A stretch of DNA of 64,000 nt from Sphaerosporella brunnea (Eukaryota; Ascomycota; Pezizomycetes; Pezizales; Pyronemataceae). Positions 54,642 through 64,000 of the stretch are shown here, piece after piece (positions within the stretch are counted from its first letter, which is position 1; each line of letters opens with the position of its first letter). The notes beneath the pieces are model-generated. The model did no database searches. It was not told where the DNA came from and saw nothing but the letters and a program-made list of their open reading frames with translations. The stretch covers positions 124,001 to 188,000 of the forward strand of contig VXIS01000015.1 in the NCBI GenBank assembly GCA_008704415.1. The letters are read 5' to 3'. Both the position numbers and the translations under genes were made by a program.

Positions 54642-55666
54642 TGCGAAGTATATGTGGGGTATATTGTACAACAAGAAAGAAATTGGCAGAACTCTTGACT
54701 CGGAAGAAAGAGGGGGAATCTTTGTTTCAGAGGCAAGGAGAGCGGGTGTTGACCGGTCCAAGCAAGAGAAAAGAGGAAGCAACGGCGGGCGAAGGGCAAT
54801 TTATCTCAAGTTTTGGTGGGGCGGGATTTTAGGTGGGGTGTGTGCAGAAAAAGCTATTTTTTGCTTTAACTTTTTTTTTTTTTTGGCGGCCGAGGCTGGT
54901 GAGCAACTGCTTGCTTACATAAGTGCTTACTTTACTCTCCAAGTGTGGCGTCACGCTGCTGGGGTCTCGTGACACGCTCCGTCAATCCCTCCATGCCGAA
55001 AGGGGAAAGGCCAGGCGGTATCATCAGATTTCAGTGAGGAGAAAACGCATGACGACTGTTGATTTTGGCCGTTGCTGGGGAGAAGGAAGGCAACACGGTA
55101 AACAGAGAAGACTCGGTCTGTTTTCCTCGACCACAACAACAACAAAAACAACAACAAACACGCCAGCTCGCTCTCAAAAAGCGCACGCCAGCTGCGAAGG
55201 AATCATCTCAGGCTGGCTCTGATTCAACAGCCACCACCCACAAACGCACGCACCACGCCGCCCTATCCGCTCTCCCCTGTAGCCGCTCTACGAAACAAAC
55301 CTCCTCTCCGTGTTTCCATTCCACTCTCCTTCTTGCCCCTTTCCCTCTGCAAATTCAGGGTTAGGGCGTGAGATTGAATCAAAAAAACCTCATCGTAGCG
55401 AGAATCCCCTGCGTCCACAGCGAACTTCTTTCCCATCGTCATCACATCCCCTCGCTCGGACCGTCTCGCTTACTGCCGTACCCAACCCAAACACCTAAAC
55501 ACCAAAACAGTCGTGAAGACCCCCCCCACCTTCTCCATCACATACACACCCGTGCCACTTAACCGTCAACTCTCGACTCAATATATCGTCTTACCCTTTG
55601 ATTGAGAGAAGTTGCCGCGGCTTCTTCTGCCCCACTCCACCCCCCCCCCATCCTTTGGTCGATGCC
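54642..55666. promoter_or_regulatory. Divergent promoter region IMPDH/IQGAP
   Basis: Contains a T run of about 14 (54871-54884), CAACAACAAAAACAACAAC repeats near 55135-55155, and a long pyrimidine-rich leader (55250-55660) before the IQGAP start. Poly(dA:dT) tracts in fungal promoters usually keep nucleosomes away. No TATA box could be assigned. Confidence 0.4.
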
Positions 55667-58600
55667 ATGTCAATTTATCCACCATCCTCTCCCCAAAGAA
55701 GACAAGCGTCTACGGCTTCGACATCGTCACTGAGCAGTAGCCTGTCGTCCTTGTCCTTCCCCACCTCCCGCTCTCCTACCGTCAGCTCCACAACCTCCAC
55801 TTCCTCGCGTTTCAATTCGCTCGAAAGCCGCTCCGGCGCGCCGTACCGAAAACACGCTCTAGCACTCGAAGCATCGCCGATGCTTTCCGGCTACAGAACA
55901 ACCTCCCCCGCCAACGAGATCTCGCGACCGCTGACTACAAGCACACCTTCATCGCCGCCGTCCCGGAACGACTCTCCAATAGGAGCCAACGGCTCACCCC
56001 TGGTGCGGGGACATCTCAGAGGAAAGAGCGTACCGGCTGCAGCCTTAGGAGGAACACCGACATCACCCGCCTCCCGTCCGACGCCTAGTCCCTACAACTC
56101 TGCGCATCGGAATTCGGTTATCGCGGGAACATCGTCGCTCAAAAAGGATGATGTCAAACATCTGCGGAACAGCAGCGTCTCGCATTTCCGGACTCTGTCC
56201 CGGTTGACAAACGAGAGCTCGGCGGAGGAATTCAAGATCGTGACCGGAGAAGATGTGGCCGGAATGCACGGGCGGAAGCGCCTGCAAAGGACGAACACGG
56301 ACCACATGACTAGTTGGGAAAGGATGACCTGGATGGACAAGCGGCGGCAGTACATACAGGCTTATGAGTACCTGTGCCATATCGGAGAAGCAAAAGAGTG
56401 GGAGCCCTAAGAGTGACTGCCGGTTGGGTTTGCTGACAGGTTTGCGTAGGTGGATGGAGGACTGTATTGGAGAGCCGATACCGCCGATTGTGGAGTTGGA
56501 GGAGGCGCTGCGGGACGGTGTTGCTCTGGCGAAGCTGACGAGAACATTCGCTCCGGAATTGGTGCCACGCATCTTTGAGCATCCAAAACTGCAATTTCGA
56601 CACTCGGACAACATTGACCGCTTCTTCCGGTTTTTGCGGAAAGTGGAATTACCCGACGTAGCTCTCCAAATGCGCTCTTGTGAGTGATATTGCTGACGGC
56701 TATGCAGATATTTTTCTTTGAGACTACAGATCTGTACAACAAAAAGAATATCCCCAAAGTAATATACTGCATACACGCCCTCTCATACCTTTTATTCCGC
56801 CTCGGCCTCACGAATCATGCGGTCGGCAACTTGGTCGGCAAGCTCGAGTTCACCGAGATGGAAATTCAAAACACGCAGAAAGGCCTAGACACTGCCGGCG
56901 TCAGCTTGCCGGCTTTCCGCGGCGTCAACAAGCATTTCGAGATCGAAGAGCCAGTGGAAACTGAAGAAGAAAGGATCGCGAGAGAGCTCAGGGAGGTGCG
57001 GCACGATATAGTAGAACTGCAATGTTTGTGCAGGGGCGCCTTGCTCAGGCTGCGTTTGGGCGATTTGATGGAGGAGTTGTGGGATACAGAAGAGGAGGTG
57101 TTAGAGCTTCAAGCCAAGATCCGAGGAATGTTTGCCAGAATATCTTTTGGTTACCGTGCGGATACATCAAGATGGGCAACGGAAATTCAGGCCCTAACGA
57201 GAGGCTACATGGCGCGACAGCGCTTTAGACATCAGCAACGGTTTTGCGATCGGAACCAGCAGCTATTTACCAGGCTTCAGGCCAGGATCAGGGCCAACAA
57301 GGTGCGCGAAGGATGCAAACAGCAACGGCAACAGCTTGAGGGAGAACGTAAACGGGTTGCTGGGGTGCAGTCGGCGATCCGTGGATTCCTAGTCAGACAA
57401 CGACTTGTTGCACAGAAGGAAAATTTTGTCGAGAATGAGGACAATCTGGTGCTTTTGCAAGCTATGGCCCGAGGCTTTTTGGTCCGGATGAGGATTGGCA
57501 ACCTTGTGTCTGACACTCTTGACCACGAGAAACTTTTTACTCGCTTACAGGGGATGGTTCGTGGAAGGTTGCTCCGTAGTAGGATGCACAAGGATTCCAA
57601 AGCTTTAGAGGAGGTGGAGCAGGGGCTTGCAGATTTGGGAGCAGCAGCGCGCGGTGTGCTCGTTCGACGGCAAATGCAGCAAACCAAGGATGCGCTCGCC
57701 AAAGAGGAAAACGCTGTCAAGACTCTACAAGCTGCTGCCCGGGGAATACTTATTCGTAACGGTATGCAAAAGGATCAGCAAGAGTTGCAAGCAATTTCAG
57801 AGGACAAGGACAATGCGCTTCCGATCCTGCAGGCTGCAGCCAGAGGGTACCTCGTCCGGCTTGCGTTCAATGCGGACAAGAAGGCGCTGGAAGACAACAC
57901 CGACTTGTGGCTACAACTACAAGCTGCGGCGCGTGGAACTCTCACGCGGTGGGACTACAGGTTCAAGCTTTTGTGTCTTGCGGAGGCCGAGGACGACATC
58001 ATCGACATCCAAGCCTGTGCTCAAGGATTCCTCGTCCGCGCGGCATACCGAGAAACCTTACGAGAGCTCGATGAAACCGTTGATGGCGTCACGGCACTCC
58101 AGGTGCTTTGCCGTGGCGCTTTGGTCAGATGGGAGACTTTGGACATCAATGCGGCACTAGAGGATGAAGTCGACAGCATCGTCCTTCTTCAGGCGCATGC
58201 ACGGGGTTTCTTGCAACGACTACGACGTGAAATGTTCCTGACCGAGTTGGAAAACGAAGTCGACAGCGTTGTTGAGACTCAAGCTCTGATCCGTGGCACC
58301 CTTGTCCGGTGGAGATTGGACGACATCGTATTGGCTGTGCAGGACCAGGAGGAGGCAATTCTGGAGCTTCAAGCGGCGGCACGTGGTGTGATCCAGAGGA
58401 CCCAATTCCAGGCCAAGCTCAAGCACTATAACGACAACATGGAAAAGGTCATAAAGTTGCAGAGCTTCGTCAGGGCGAAGCAGCAGGGTGAAGCATACAA
58501 GTCGTTGATGGGTGGAAAGAATCCTCCAGTCGGAACCGTCAAGAACTTTGTTCATCTCCTGAACGACAGCGACTTCGATTTCGACGAGGAGATTGAGTTC

Positions 58601-60962
58601 GAAAACCTGCGCAAGAAAGTTGTGCAGCATGTCCGAGCGAATGAGTTGGCAGAGGCGTATGTCGACCAGCTAGATGTCAAGATTGCTCTGCTAGTCAAAA
58701 ACAAGATCACTTTGGACGAAGTCATCAAGCATCAGAAGCGCTTCACTGGACATGTCGGTAATCTGCTCAGCAACACCGACATTGCCAGTTCAGACCCGTT
58801 CGACCTCAAGGCTCTCAATAACAACTCCCGAAAACGACTAGAGCGGTACCAGCAGATGTTCTACGCATTGCAGACCCAGCCTCAGTATCTGTCACGCTTG
58901 TTCCGGAGGGTCAGGGAAATGAATACTGCTGACAAGGAGCTAAAGAGAATCGAGAACTTGGTCATGGGGATATTTGGCTACTCGCAGAAGCGAAGAGAGG
59001 AGTTTTATCTACTCAAACTCATCGTGCGCAGTGTCAAGGAAGAGGTGAATAAGTGCGAGCGTCCCGAGGATTTCTTGCGAGCCAACTTTTTCTGGGTCAA
59101 GCTGGTTGGAAGCTACATCCGGTCACCCAGAGACCGCAAATTCCTTCGGGAGCTACTGGGTCCTCTTATACGAGAGGAGTTTATCGAGAACGAGGAGCTC
59201 GATCTTGAGAGTGATCCGCTGCAAATCTACCGCGCTTCCATCAACAACGAGGAACTGCGAACGGGAATGCGCAGTAAACGTGACCCCGATGTTGGTCGTG
59301 ATCAGGCCATCAGAGATCCGGAGACGAGAGAAACTTTTATCGCCCACCTTCAAGCTCTCCGAACGCTTTCTGAGGACTTTATGAATGTTCTTGACAACAA
59401 CGTGGACCGCATGCCCTATGGTATCCGCTACATTGCCCGCAAGTCCATTGAGGCACTGCTGGAACGGTTCCCAGACGACAACGAGGAGGTGATTGTTCAG
59501 GTCGTCGAGCACTTTATATACTCCAAGTACTTCAGTCCAGCCATCAACGGGCCCGATGCATTCGGGATTGTGCCGAAGAGCCTGACACCCGTCCAAAAGA
59601 AGAACTTGGCTGCACTATCCAAGTTGCTGAACCAAATCACCTCTGGCCGCCTGTTCGCCAACGAGAACATGTTCCTCCAGCCCCTCAACGAGTACGTGTC
59701 CATCGCGATCGGCCAGTTCAAAGAGGTCTTTAAAGCTATCGTTGACGTGCCTACTATTGAGGCACGCTTCGAAATTGACGAGTTCGAGGATCTTACCAGT
59801 AAGACGAAGCCAACACTATACATGAAGATGTCGGACATCTTCGCGATCCACCGGCTTATTGCGCAAGAAATCGACAGCATCGCAGAATCTCGCGAAGATC
59901 CTTTGCGTGAGATCATCGGCGAACTCGGCAGCGTCCAAAACTCTGAAAGCGAGCTCAAGAATGTCGGAAACACTGAAATAGGCTTGCAGCTTGACCCCAG
60001 TTTCCAAGTCGTTGACGACCCCGAATCGGAAATCAAGGCGCTCCTCGTTGAGACCAAGCGATGCATTCTTTACATCATCCGTATCCAGACGGGTTCGAAC
60101 CTGATGGAGATTCTGGTAAAGCCGATCACCCCTGAGGACGAGGAGCGCTGGGACGCGCTCCTCGCAGAGGAGATGGAAAACTCTGGCGGCAAGAAGAAGG
60201 GCGCCTACGCGGACCACACCATGCTGGCAGACGTCACCTCAATGACATACGCGGAGCTCAAACGCACGGCGCTGGAAAACATCATCAAGCTCGAGCGTTC
60301 AGGCAAGATCACTCGGAAAAATCAGTACCAAGACATCCTGAACCAGATCGCTATCGACATCCGCACCAAGCACCGCCGACGAGTGCAGCGGTCTAGGGAG
60401 ATGGAGGGCGTTCAACAGACGCTCGCGCATCTCAAGGAGAAGGCGATATACCTAGACCAGCAACTGCAGAGCTACAATGATTACATCGAGCAAGCCATGG
60501 TGACGCTGCAAACTAAGAAGGGTAAAAAGAAGACCATCCTTCCCTTCACCCGGCAATATTTCCACATGCGAGAACTGGAGAGGTCCGGAAGGGTTCCCAA
60601 GTTTGGCAGCTACAAGTACTCCGCCCGCGCACTGTCAGATAAGGGTGTTCTTGTCAAGCTGGAGGGGTTCCCGGAGAAGAGATGGGACAAGGTCAATTTC
60701 ACCATCAGCAGCGATGAGATTGGTTGCTTCTTTGTCGAGGCTAGTAATGGCAGCATGATGATCCCTGGAGCGTCGGCGGAGGTGTTGCTGGATGACCTGT
60801 TGCAGGTGAGTTCGAGGCAGCCAGAGCGATTGAGAAGAGTGCTAACAGCGATAGATGCAATTCCACAACAACCAGTTCATGATGCTCTGCGAGGGAATGA
60901 TCAAGTTCAATGTGAACTTGTTCTTGCACCTTCTGTTCCGCAAGTTTTATCGCGACGAGTAG
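55667..60962 (+). CDS. IQGAP-family cytokinesis scaffold (Rng2-like)
   Basis: Exons 55667..56397, 56450..56657, 56708..60805 and 60855..60962, 1,714 residues in phase. The N-terminal 200 residues are Ser/Pro/Thr-rich. The calponin-homology domain (about 232-350) has YLCHIGEAKEWMEDCIGE, spliced across intron 1, and DNIDRFFRFLRKVELPDIFF across intron 2. About 17 IQ-like repeats (Q-x3-RG-x3-R) run from about 405 to 905. A RasGAP-related domain (about 1085-1365, NNVDRMPYGIRYIARKSIE) and a RasGAP C-terminal domain (about 1550-1700) follow. IQGAPs bind actin, calmodulin light chains and Rho GTPases and organise the contractile ring and septum. Exon 4 supplies the conserved end MQFHNNQFMMLCEGM...RKFYRDE. 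Confidence 0.95.
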
Positions 60963-62471
60963 GATGGTCGTTTGCGTTCTGCTGCTGCGGGATTCTTTGG
61001 GCGCGTGTTGCGCGGGAGGGCGGGGAACGCTGGGGCGAAGGAGAAGAGTATCTGGCGGGCTGGAGAGATGAAGGCATTTTCTTAGGTGGGGGCTGTCTTT
61101 TACATATTTTTGTTAGTTTATCGAGTTTACTGGAGGGGGGGGGGGGGGGTGGCACGGGGAGGGCATGTTGCTTGGCGAATTGGGTTTTTTGTTTTTGTTT
61201 TTGTTTTTGTTTTTCTTCTCTCATGGATGGACGGGGGCATGATGATTTTTGATGCATCGATGATGACGAGGTTCTTTCACGACGGAAGGGTTTGCTTTTG
61301 TCTTGGAAGGATGCATTGCGCGGAGGCTTAGGGGTTCTTTGTATATCCTTTGTTTTTTTCTCTTTTTTGAGGTACGTGATAGTTGCTTGGTTTCTATACC
61401 CTTTTGCGCCCGCTGTTGGTGCCTTTTCTTCTTCTCCTTTTTGAGCTTTTCGAGCTTTTTGGGGTGTATATATGGATTGGGAATGGAACGTTTGGAGTTG
61501 TTTCTTTTATTGGTACGGTGTGAGTGCAGATTTTGTTACGTTCCGTTCAGCAGCAAACCCTAGCTCTGGGAAACAAAGCACAGGGCCCCGCCCATAACCA
61601 AGTATATCAATTTGGTAGATGACGCTGTTCCGTAGTTTGGATGCGGTTTGTTATCTGAGGCCTTGGTTGTGGAGACGTAAGTACTAAGCACCTACGGATT
61701 GAGCTGAGCTTTCTCGCGGTTGAGATAGGTACTCCCCAGGGGGGGGGGCTTCCCAGCAGTCCGCCTTGCACAACAGCAACAGCAACAACCTTAACATGCC
61801 GGTATCAAGTCAAATTTTTGGCGCCCACCCCTCCCTCCACTAACTAAACCTTCGACTTTTGTTGGAAACTGATTACAGATTACGCTGTGCTTCGGGGGGT
61901 CGGTGGGGGGGGAGCTCTTAATTCCGTCAACAATGGCGGCGACGACGAGCAAGGGATAAGAACTGAGCTCGCAGATGTAGGCTCTTCTCTTTCTTGTTGT
62001 CCTGGAGTAGCTAGCTTTACGGGAGGGGGGAGGGGGGGGAAGTTTATCAATCAAGCTAGCTAGCTAGTAGCTATTGAAACACTTACTACTTACATATTTG
62101 CATAGAGTAAGTCGATTCGCCGTGATCAAGTCGGTTATAACCCGGCGACAAAACAATGCTCGAGAAATCTTAGATAGCCACTTGTCGGGTTTGTCAGATA
62201 TGGCATGGCGGGAAGTCTCCTTTCCTTCGGATTCCAGCCGGATATATCACCCCCAACAACTGTATATAGATAGTACTTGCAAGTGATCCGCCCCTTCCCC
62301 TCTTTGGAAAACCTGTACCTGTGGGCTTGGGCACGGTGCAGCGGCGGTGGCCGAGTGATGTCGTGTGACTCATTTGGTTGTCACTCGGTGCTGTTAATGT
62401 GATGCCTTACCTTTAGGGAAATGGGATATCGCCTCTATCATCAAAATATACATCCACACACACTTCTATAA
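60963..62471. other. Gene-free stretch with simple repeats
   Basis: IQGAP 3' flank and Nudix 3' flank. Holds a G run at 61136-61148, a (TTTTTG)n repeat at about 61189-61214, GGGGGG tracts at 61740 and 61905, and GCTAGCTAGCTAGCTAG at about 62055-62071. No gene seen. Confidence 0.5.
61189..61214. repeat. TTTTTG microsatellite
   Basis: Four to five tandem TTTTTG units downstream of the IQGAP gene, close after a run of 13 G. Confidence 0.8.
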
Positions 62472-63356
62472 TCAAAGCTTGGCCAACCTCTCTTTCATCG
62501 CTGTCCTCTCCATCACCTCCACCGCCCTCGGCTCCAGGCCCTTGCCCAAAACCTCCATAACCACCACCACTTCCGCATCCCCCCTAGGCCCCAAGCCCAT
62601 AACCCACCACCCCTCCTCTGTAACCCCCTCCTTCCTGGGCTCAAAAACCTTTTCCCCCATCGCCCTTGCCCAGTCCACCAACGCCTGCTCTCCCCCGATC
62701 CTCAAGTGCCTCTCCACCTGCCACAGCAAATAAAACTGCGGCGGAAAAAGCGTCACAGCGCCCTCCGTGGCTAGTCTCAGCGCCTCAGCGGGGAGCATCC
62801 ACCTCGGAGCGCCCACGACCTCGCGTCCTCCATCACCCGGCACGACCGCAGACTCATCCACCCACGGCGGCAAGCGTGCCAAAAACAGCTGCGACGAATA
62901 TCGCTTTTTGCCGCCGGCGCCGGCGGGGGTAATCCAGGTCGTAAACGGCGTCAGCTCCGAGTCTGGGAGCAGCTGCCCGCCCCACGCGTCTACCCACGCG
63001 CCGAAATCGAGCTCGCCCGAGTGCACTCGGCGCTGGATCTCTGCTAGTGGGCCCGCGGACGCGGGAGGCGCGCTGCTGGTCAGCAGGATCCCGGTTTCTT
63101 CGAACGTCTCGCGGAGCGCGCATAGGCGTGCCGACCCGCCGTCGCTGGGCTGCACCACGCCGCCTGGGAACACGTGGGCGGACGCAAAGGAGAGATGCGT
63201 GTTGCGCTTCAATAAGAGGAGGCGGTTTGTGGGCGAGAGGAGGAGGAGGGAGGCGCTGGGACGGATTGGTGCTGGGGCGGGGTTGGGGGTCATGCTGAGG
63301 TGCCGGCGGAGGGCGAATTGGAGGGGGTTGAAGATGGGCATGCGAGGCAGCGCCAT
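62472..63356 (-). CDS. Nudix hydrolase, NUDT19-like
   Basis: Single exon, 294 residues. After a short basic N-terminus (possible mitochondrial or peroxisomal targeting) come PSASLLLLSPTNRLLLLKR and FASAHVFPGGVV, then the Nudix box whose catalytic helix is LCALRETFEETGILL (RE-T-F-EE-T-G-I). The first Glu of the classic GX5E part is replaced by an SDGG loop, as happens in the NUDT19/RP2 branch, members of which cleave CoA derivatives. TPFTTWITPAG and FFPPQFYLLWQVERHL-like blocks (here LFPPQFYLLWQVERHL) also fit that branch. The C-terminus contains GWWVMGLGPRGDAEVVVVMEVL. The substrate is inferred only from the branch. The next start lies beyond the window. Confidence 0.8.
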   Translation of the reverse strand: MALPRMPIFNPLQFALRRHLSMTPNPAPAPIRPSASLLLLSPTNRLLLLKRNTHLSFASAHVFPGGVVQPSDGGSARLCALRETFEETGILLTSSAPPASAGPLAEIQRRVHSGELDFGAWVDAWGGQLLPDSELTPFTTWITPAGAGGKKRYSSQLFLARLPPWVDESAVVPGDGGREVVGAPRWMLPAEALRLATEGAVTLFPPQFYLLWQVERHLRIGGEQALVDWARAMGEKVFEPRKEGVTEEGWWVMGLGPRGDAEVVVVMEVLGKGLEPRAVEVMERTAMKERLAKL

Positions 63357-64000
63357 GGCGTTGGTTATGGTTATGGTTTATTTATTATGGAGAGCTGAGA
63401 AGCCTGAGATGCGGATTGGCCATCCATGCCATGCAAGTGTGGGGTTGCAGGGGTATCTACTCTGAGTAGGTGGTGATCCCCGAACCGAGGATCGCGGGGC
63501 ATGCATGTGGGGACAGCAATGGACGTATTCACATACTCTATTCCTCGACCATGATCACGTAACCAACAATATCTACTTCCTTCCAGGGCTTCAAATCCTT
63601 AACACCCCCAACCACCTCTCCTTACACATTGACAACATCCAGTGCGCCGTCCCCCGTCCTGGTGATTTATCGTAATTATGGCTGTGGGCTTGCGTAGGTA
63701 TCTACTCGCCGACGAAGTGGAGCGGAGCTGCTGGCGTGGCACTGCCGAGCCCGGGCTACTATATAGTAGGAAAGTTAGTGATTGCTTGCAAGGGAACAGT
63801 CCGCAGTGAGAATTTGTGAGGGCGGAGGCGGGGGGGGGCGGAGGAATAGCTTTGAGGAAGGGGGAAGCTGAACTCTGGATACACAAAACAGACGGCCAGC
63901 GAGTTGGGAATGGTATAAAAAAAGGGGGTAAAAGGTAGAAATTGTTTTGTTTTCATAGATATGTTACTTTCTGGGTGCTTGGGTGGGGGGCCTGGGTTTG
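63357..64000. other. Upstream region of the Nudix gene, no gene seen
   Basis: Open frames here are short and of biased composition. Contains G-rich tracts near 63830 and 63985. Confidence 0.45.

Noticed and set aside
56684..56707. ATG-like start of the large IQGAP exon as an independent gene start
   Set aside because: It lies in the intron; the CH domain is continuous only when 56657 is joined to 56708.
60806..61252. Read-through C-terminus of IQGAP
   Set aside because: The conserved family end is restored by splicing 60805 to 60855; the read-through tail is G/F-rich low complexity.
1..64000. CRISPR arrays, bacterial operons, riboswitches, viral genes
   Set aside because: No regularly spaced repeats, no Shine-Dalgarno-led gene runs and no viral protein signatures were seen; the window is a eukaryotic nuclear sequence with spliceosomal introns.

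Overview
This window is nuclear DNA of a filamentous ascomycete (Pezizomycotina). The evidence is gene-rich DNA on both strands, short introns of about 45-80 nt with CTRAY branch points, and orthologues typical of moulds (Spa2/SpaA, Skb5/Nbp2-like, Ssu72, Hos2, kinesin-8, IQGAP, a Zn2Cys6 factor). Host genes are separated by patches of DNA-transposon and LINE debris. The species cannot be named from sequence alone. All exon boundaries were read by eye from GT-AG sites, branch points, reading phase and family resemblance; no transcript data were available.

Layout: 0.6-5 kb holds an SH3 adaptor and the CTD phosphatase Ssu72, both minus. 5-8 kb is mostly empty and carries a dead hAT transposase. 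8.2-11.9 kb is the polarity scaffold Spa2 (five exons, minus). 12-18.1 kb is repeat-rich: a palindromic mini-element, an intron-containing tRNA-Val, a 564-bp hAT-type element with perfect 8-bp target duplications, an unknown gene, and a 5'-truncated Tad-like LINE inserted just upstream of an amidase gene. 18.1-25.9 kb has the amidase, a HAD phosphatase, an F-box/ankyrin protein and a secreted sulfatase.

26-28.6 kb is a transposon cluster. A PIF/Harbinger-type element (TTA duplication) has been entered by three TA-flanked elements lying end to end, one carrying a broken pogo-type transposase; a second hAT-like element follows. That element ends 20 bp before the start codon of an OTT_1508-like deaminase gene (28.6-29.8 kb). 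30-39 kb has the histone deacetylase Hos2, a tRNA-Gly, an intronless ERCC6L2-like SNF2 ATPase and a GHITM/Bax-inhibitor mitochondrial membrane protein. At 39.7-41.1 kb a four-exon unknown gene is split by a 605-bp Harbinger MITE; its frame is restored exactly when the MITE and one TAA copy are ignored.

42-64 kb is ordinary core genome: a Zn2Cys6 transcription factor, kinesin-8 (Kip3), the ribosome-rescue factor Dom34 (with an apparent GC-AG intron), a Tim17/22/23-like membrane protein, IMP dehydrogenase, a large IQGAP with about 17 IQ-like repeats, and a Nudix hydrolase. Several of these belong to one cell-biology theme, polarised growth and cytokinesis (Spa2, IQGAP, kinesin-8, the SH3 adaptor), but they are not clustered as an operon-like unit. 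Repeat families recur across the window: two copies of a 251-bp TA-flanked repeat, two LINE 3' ends, two Harbinger-type elements and two complete hAT-type elements.
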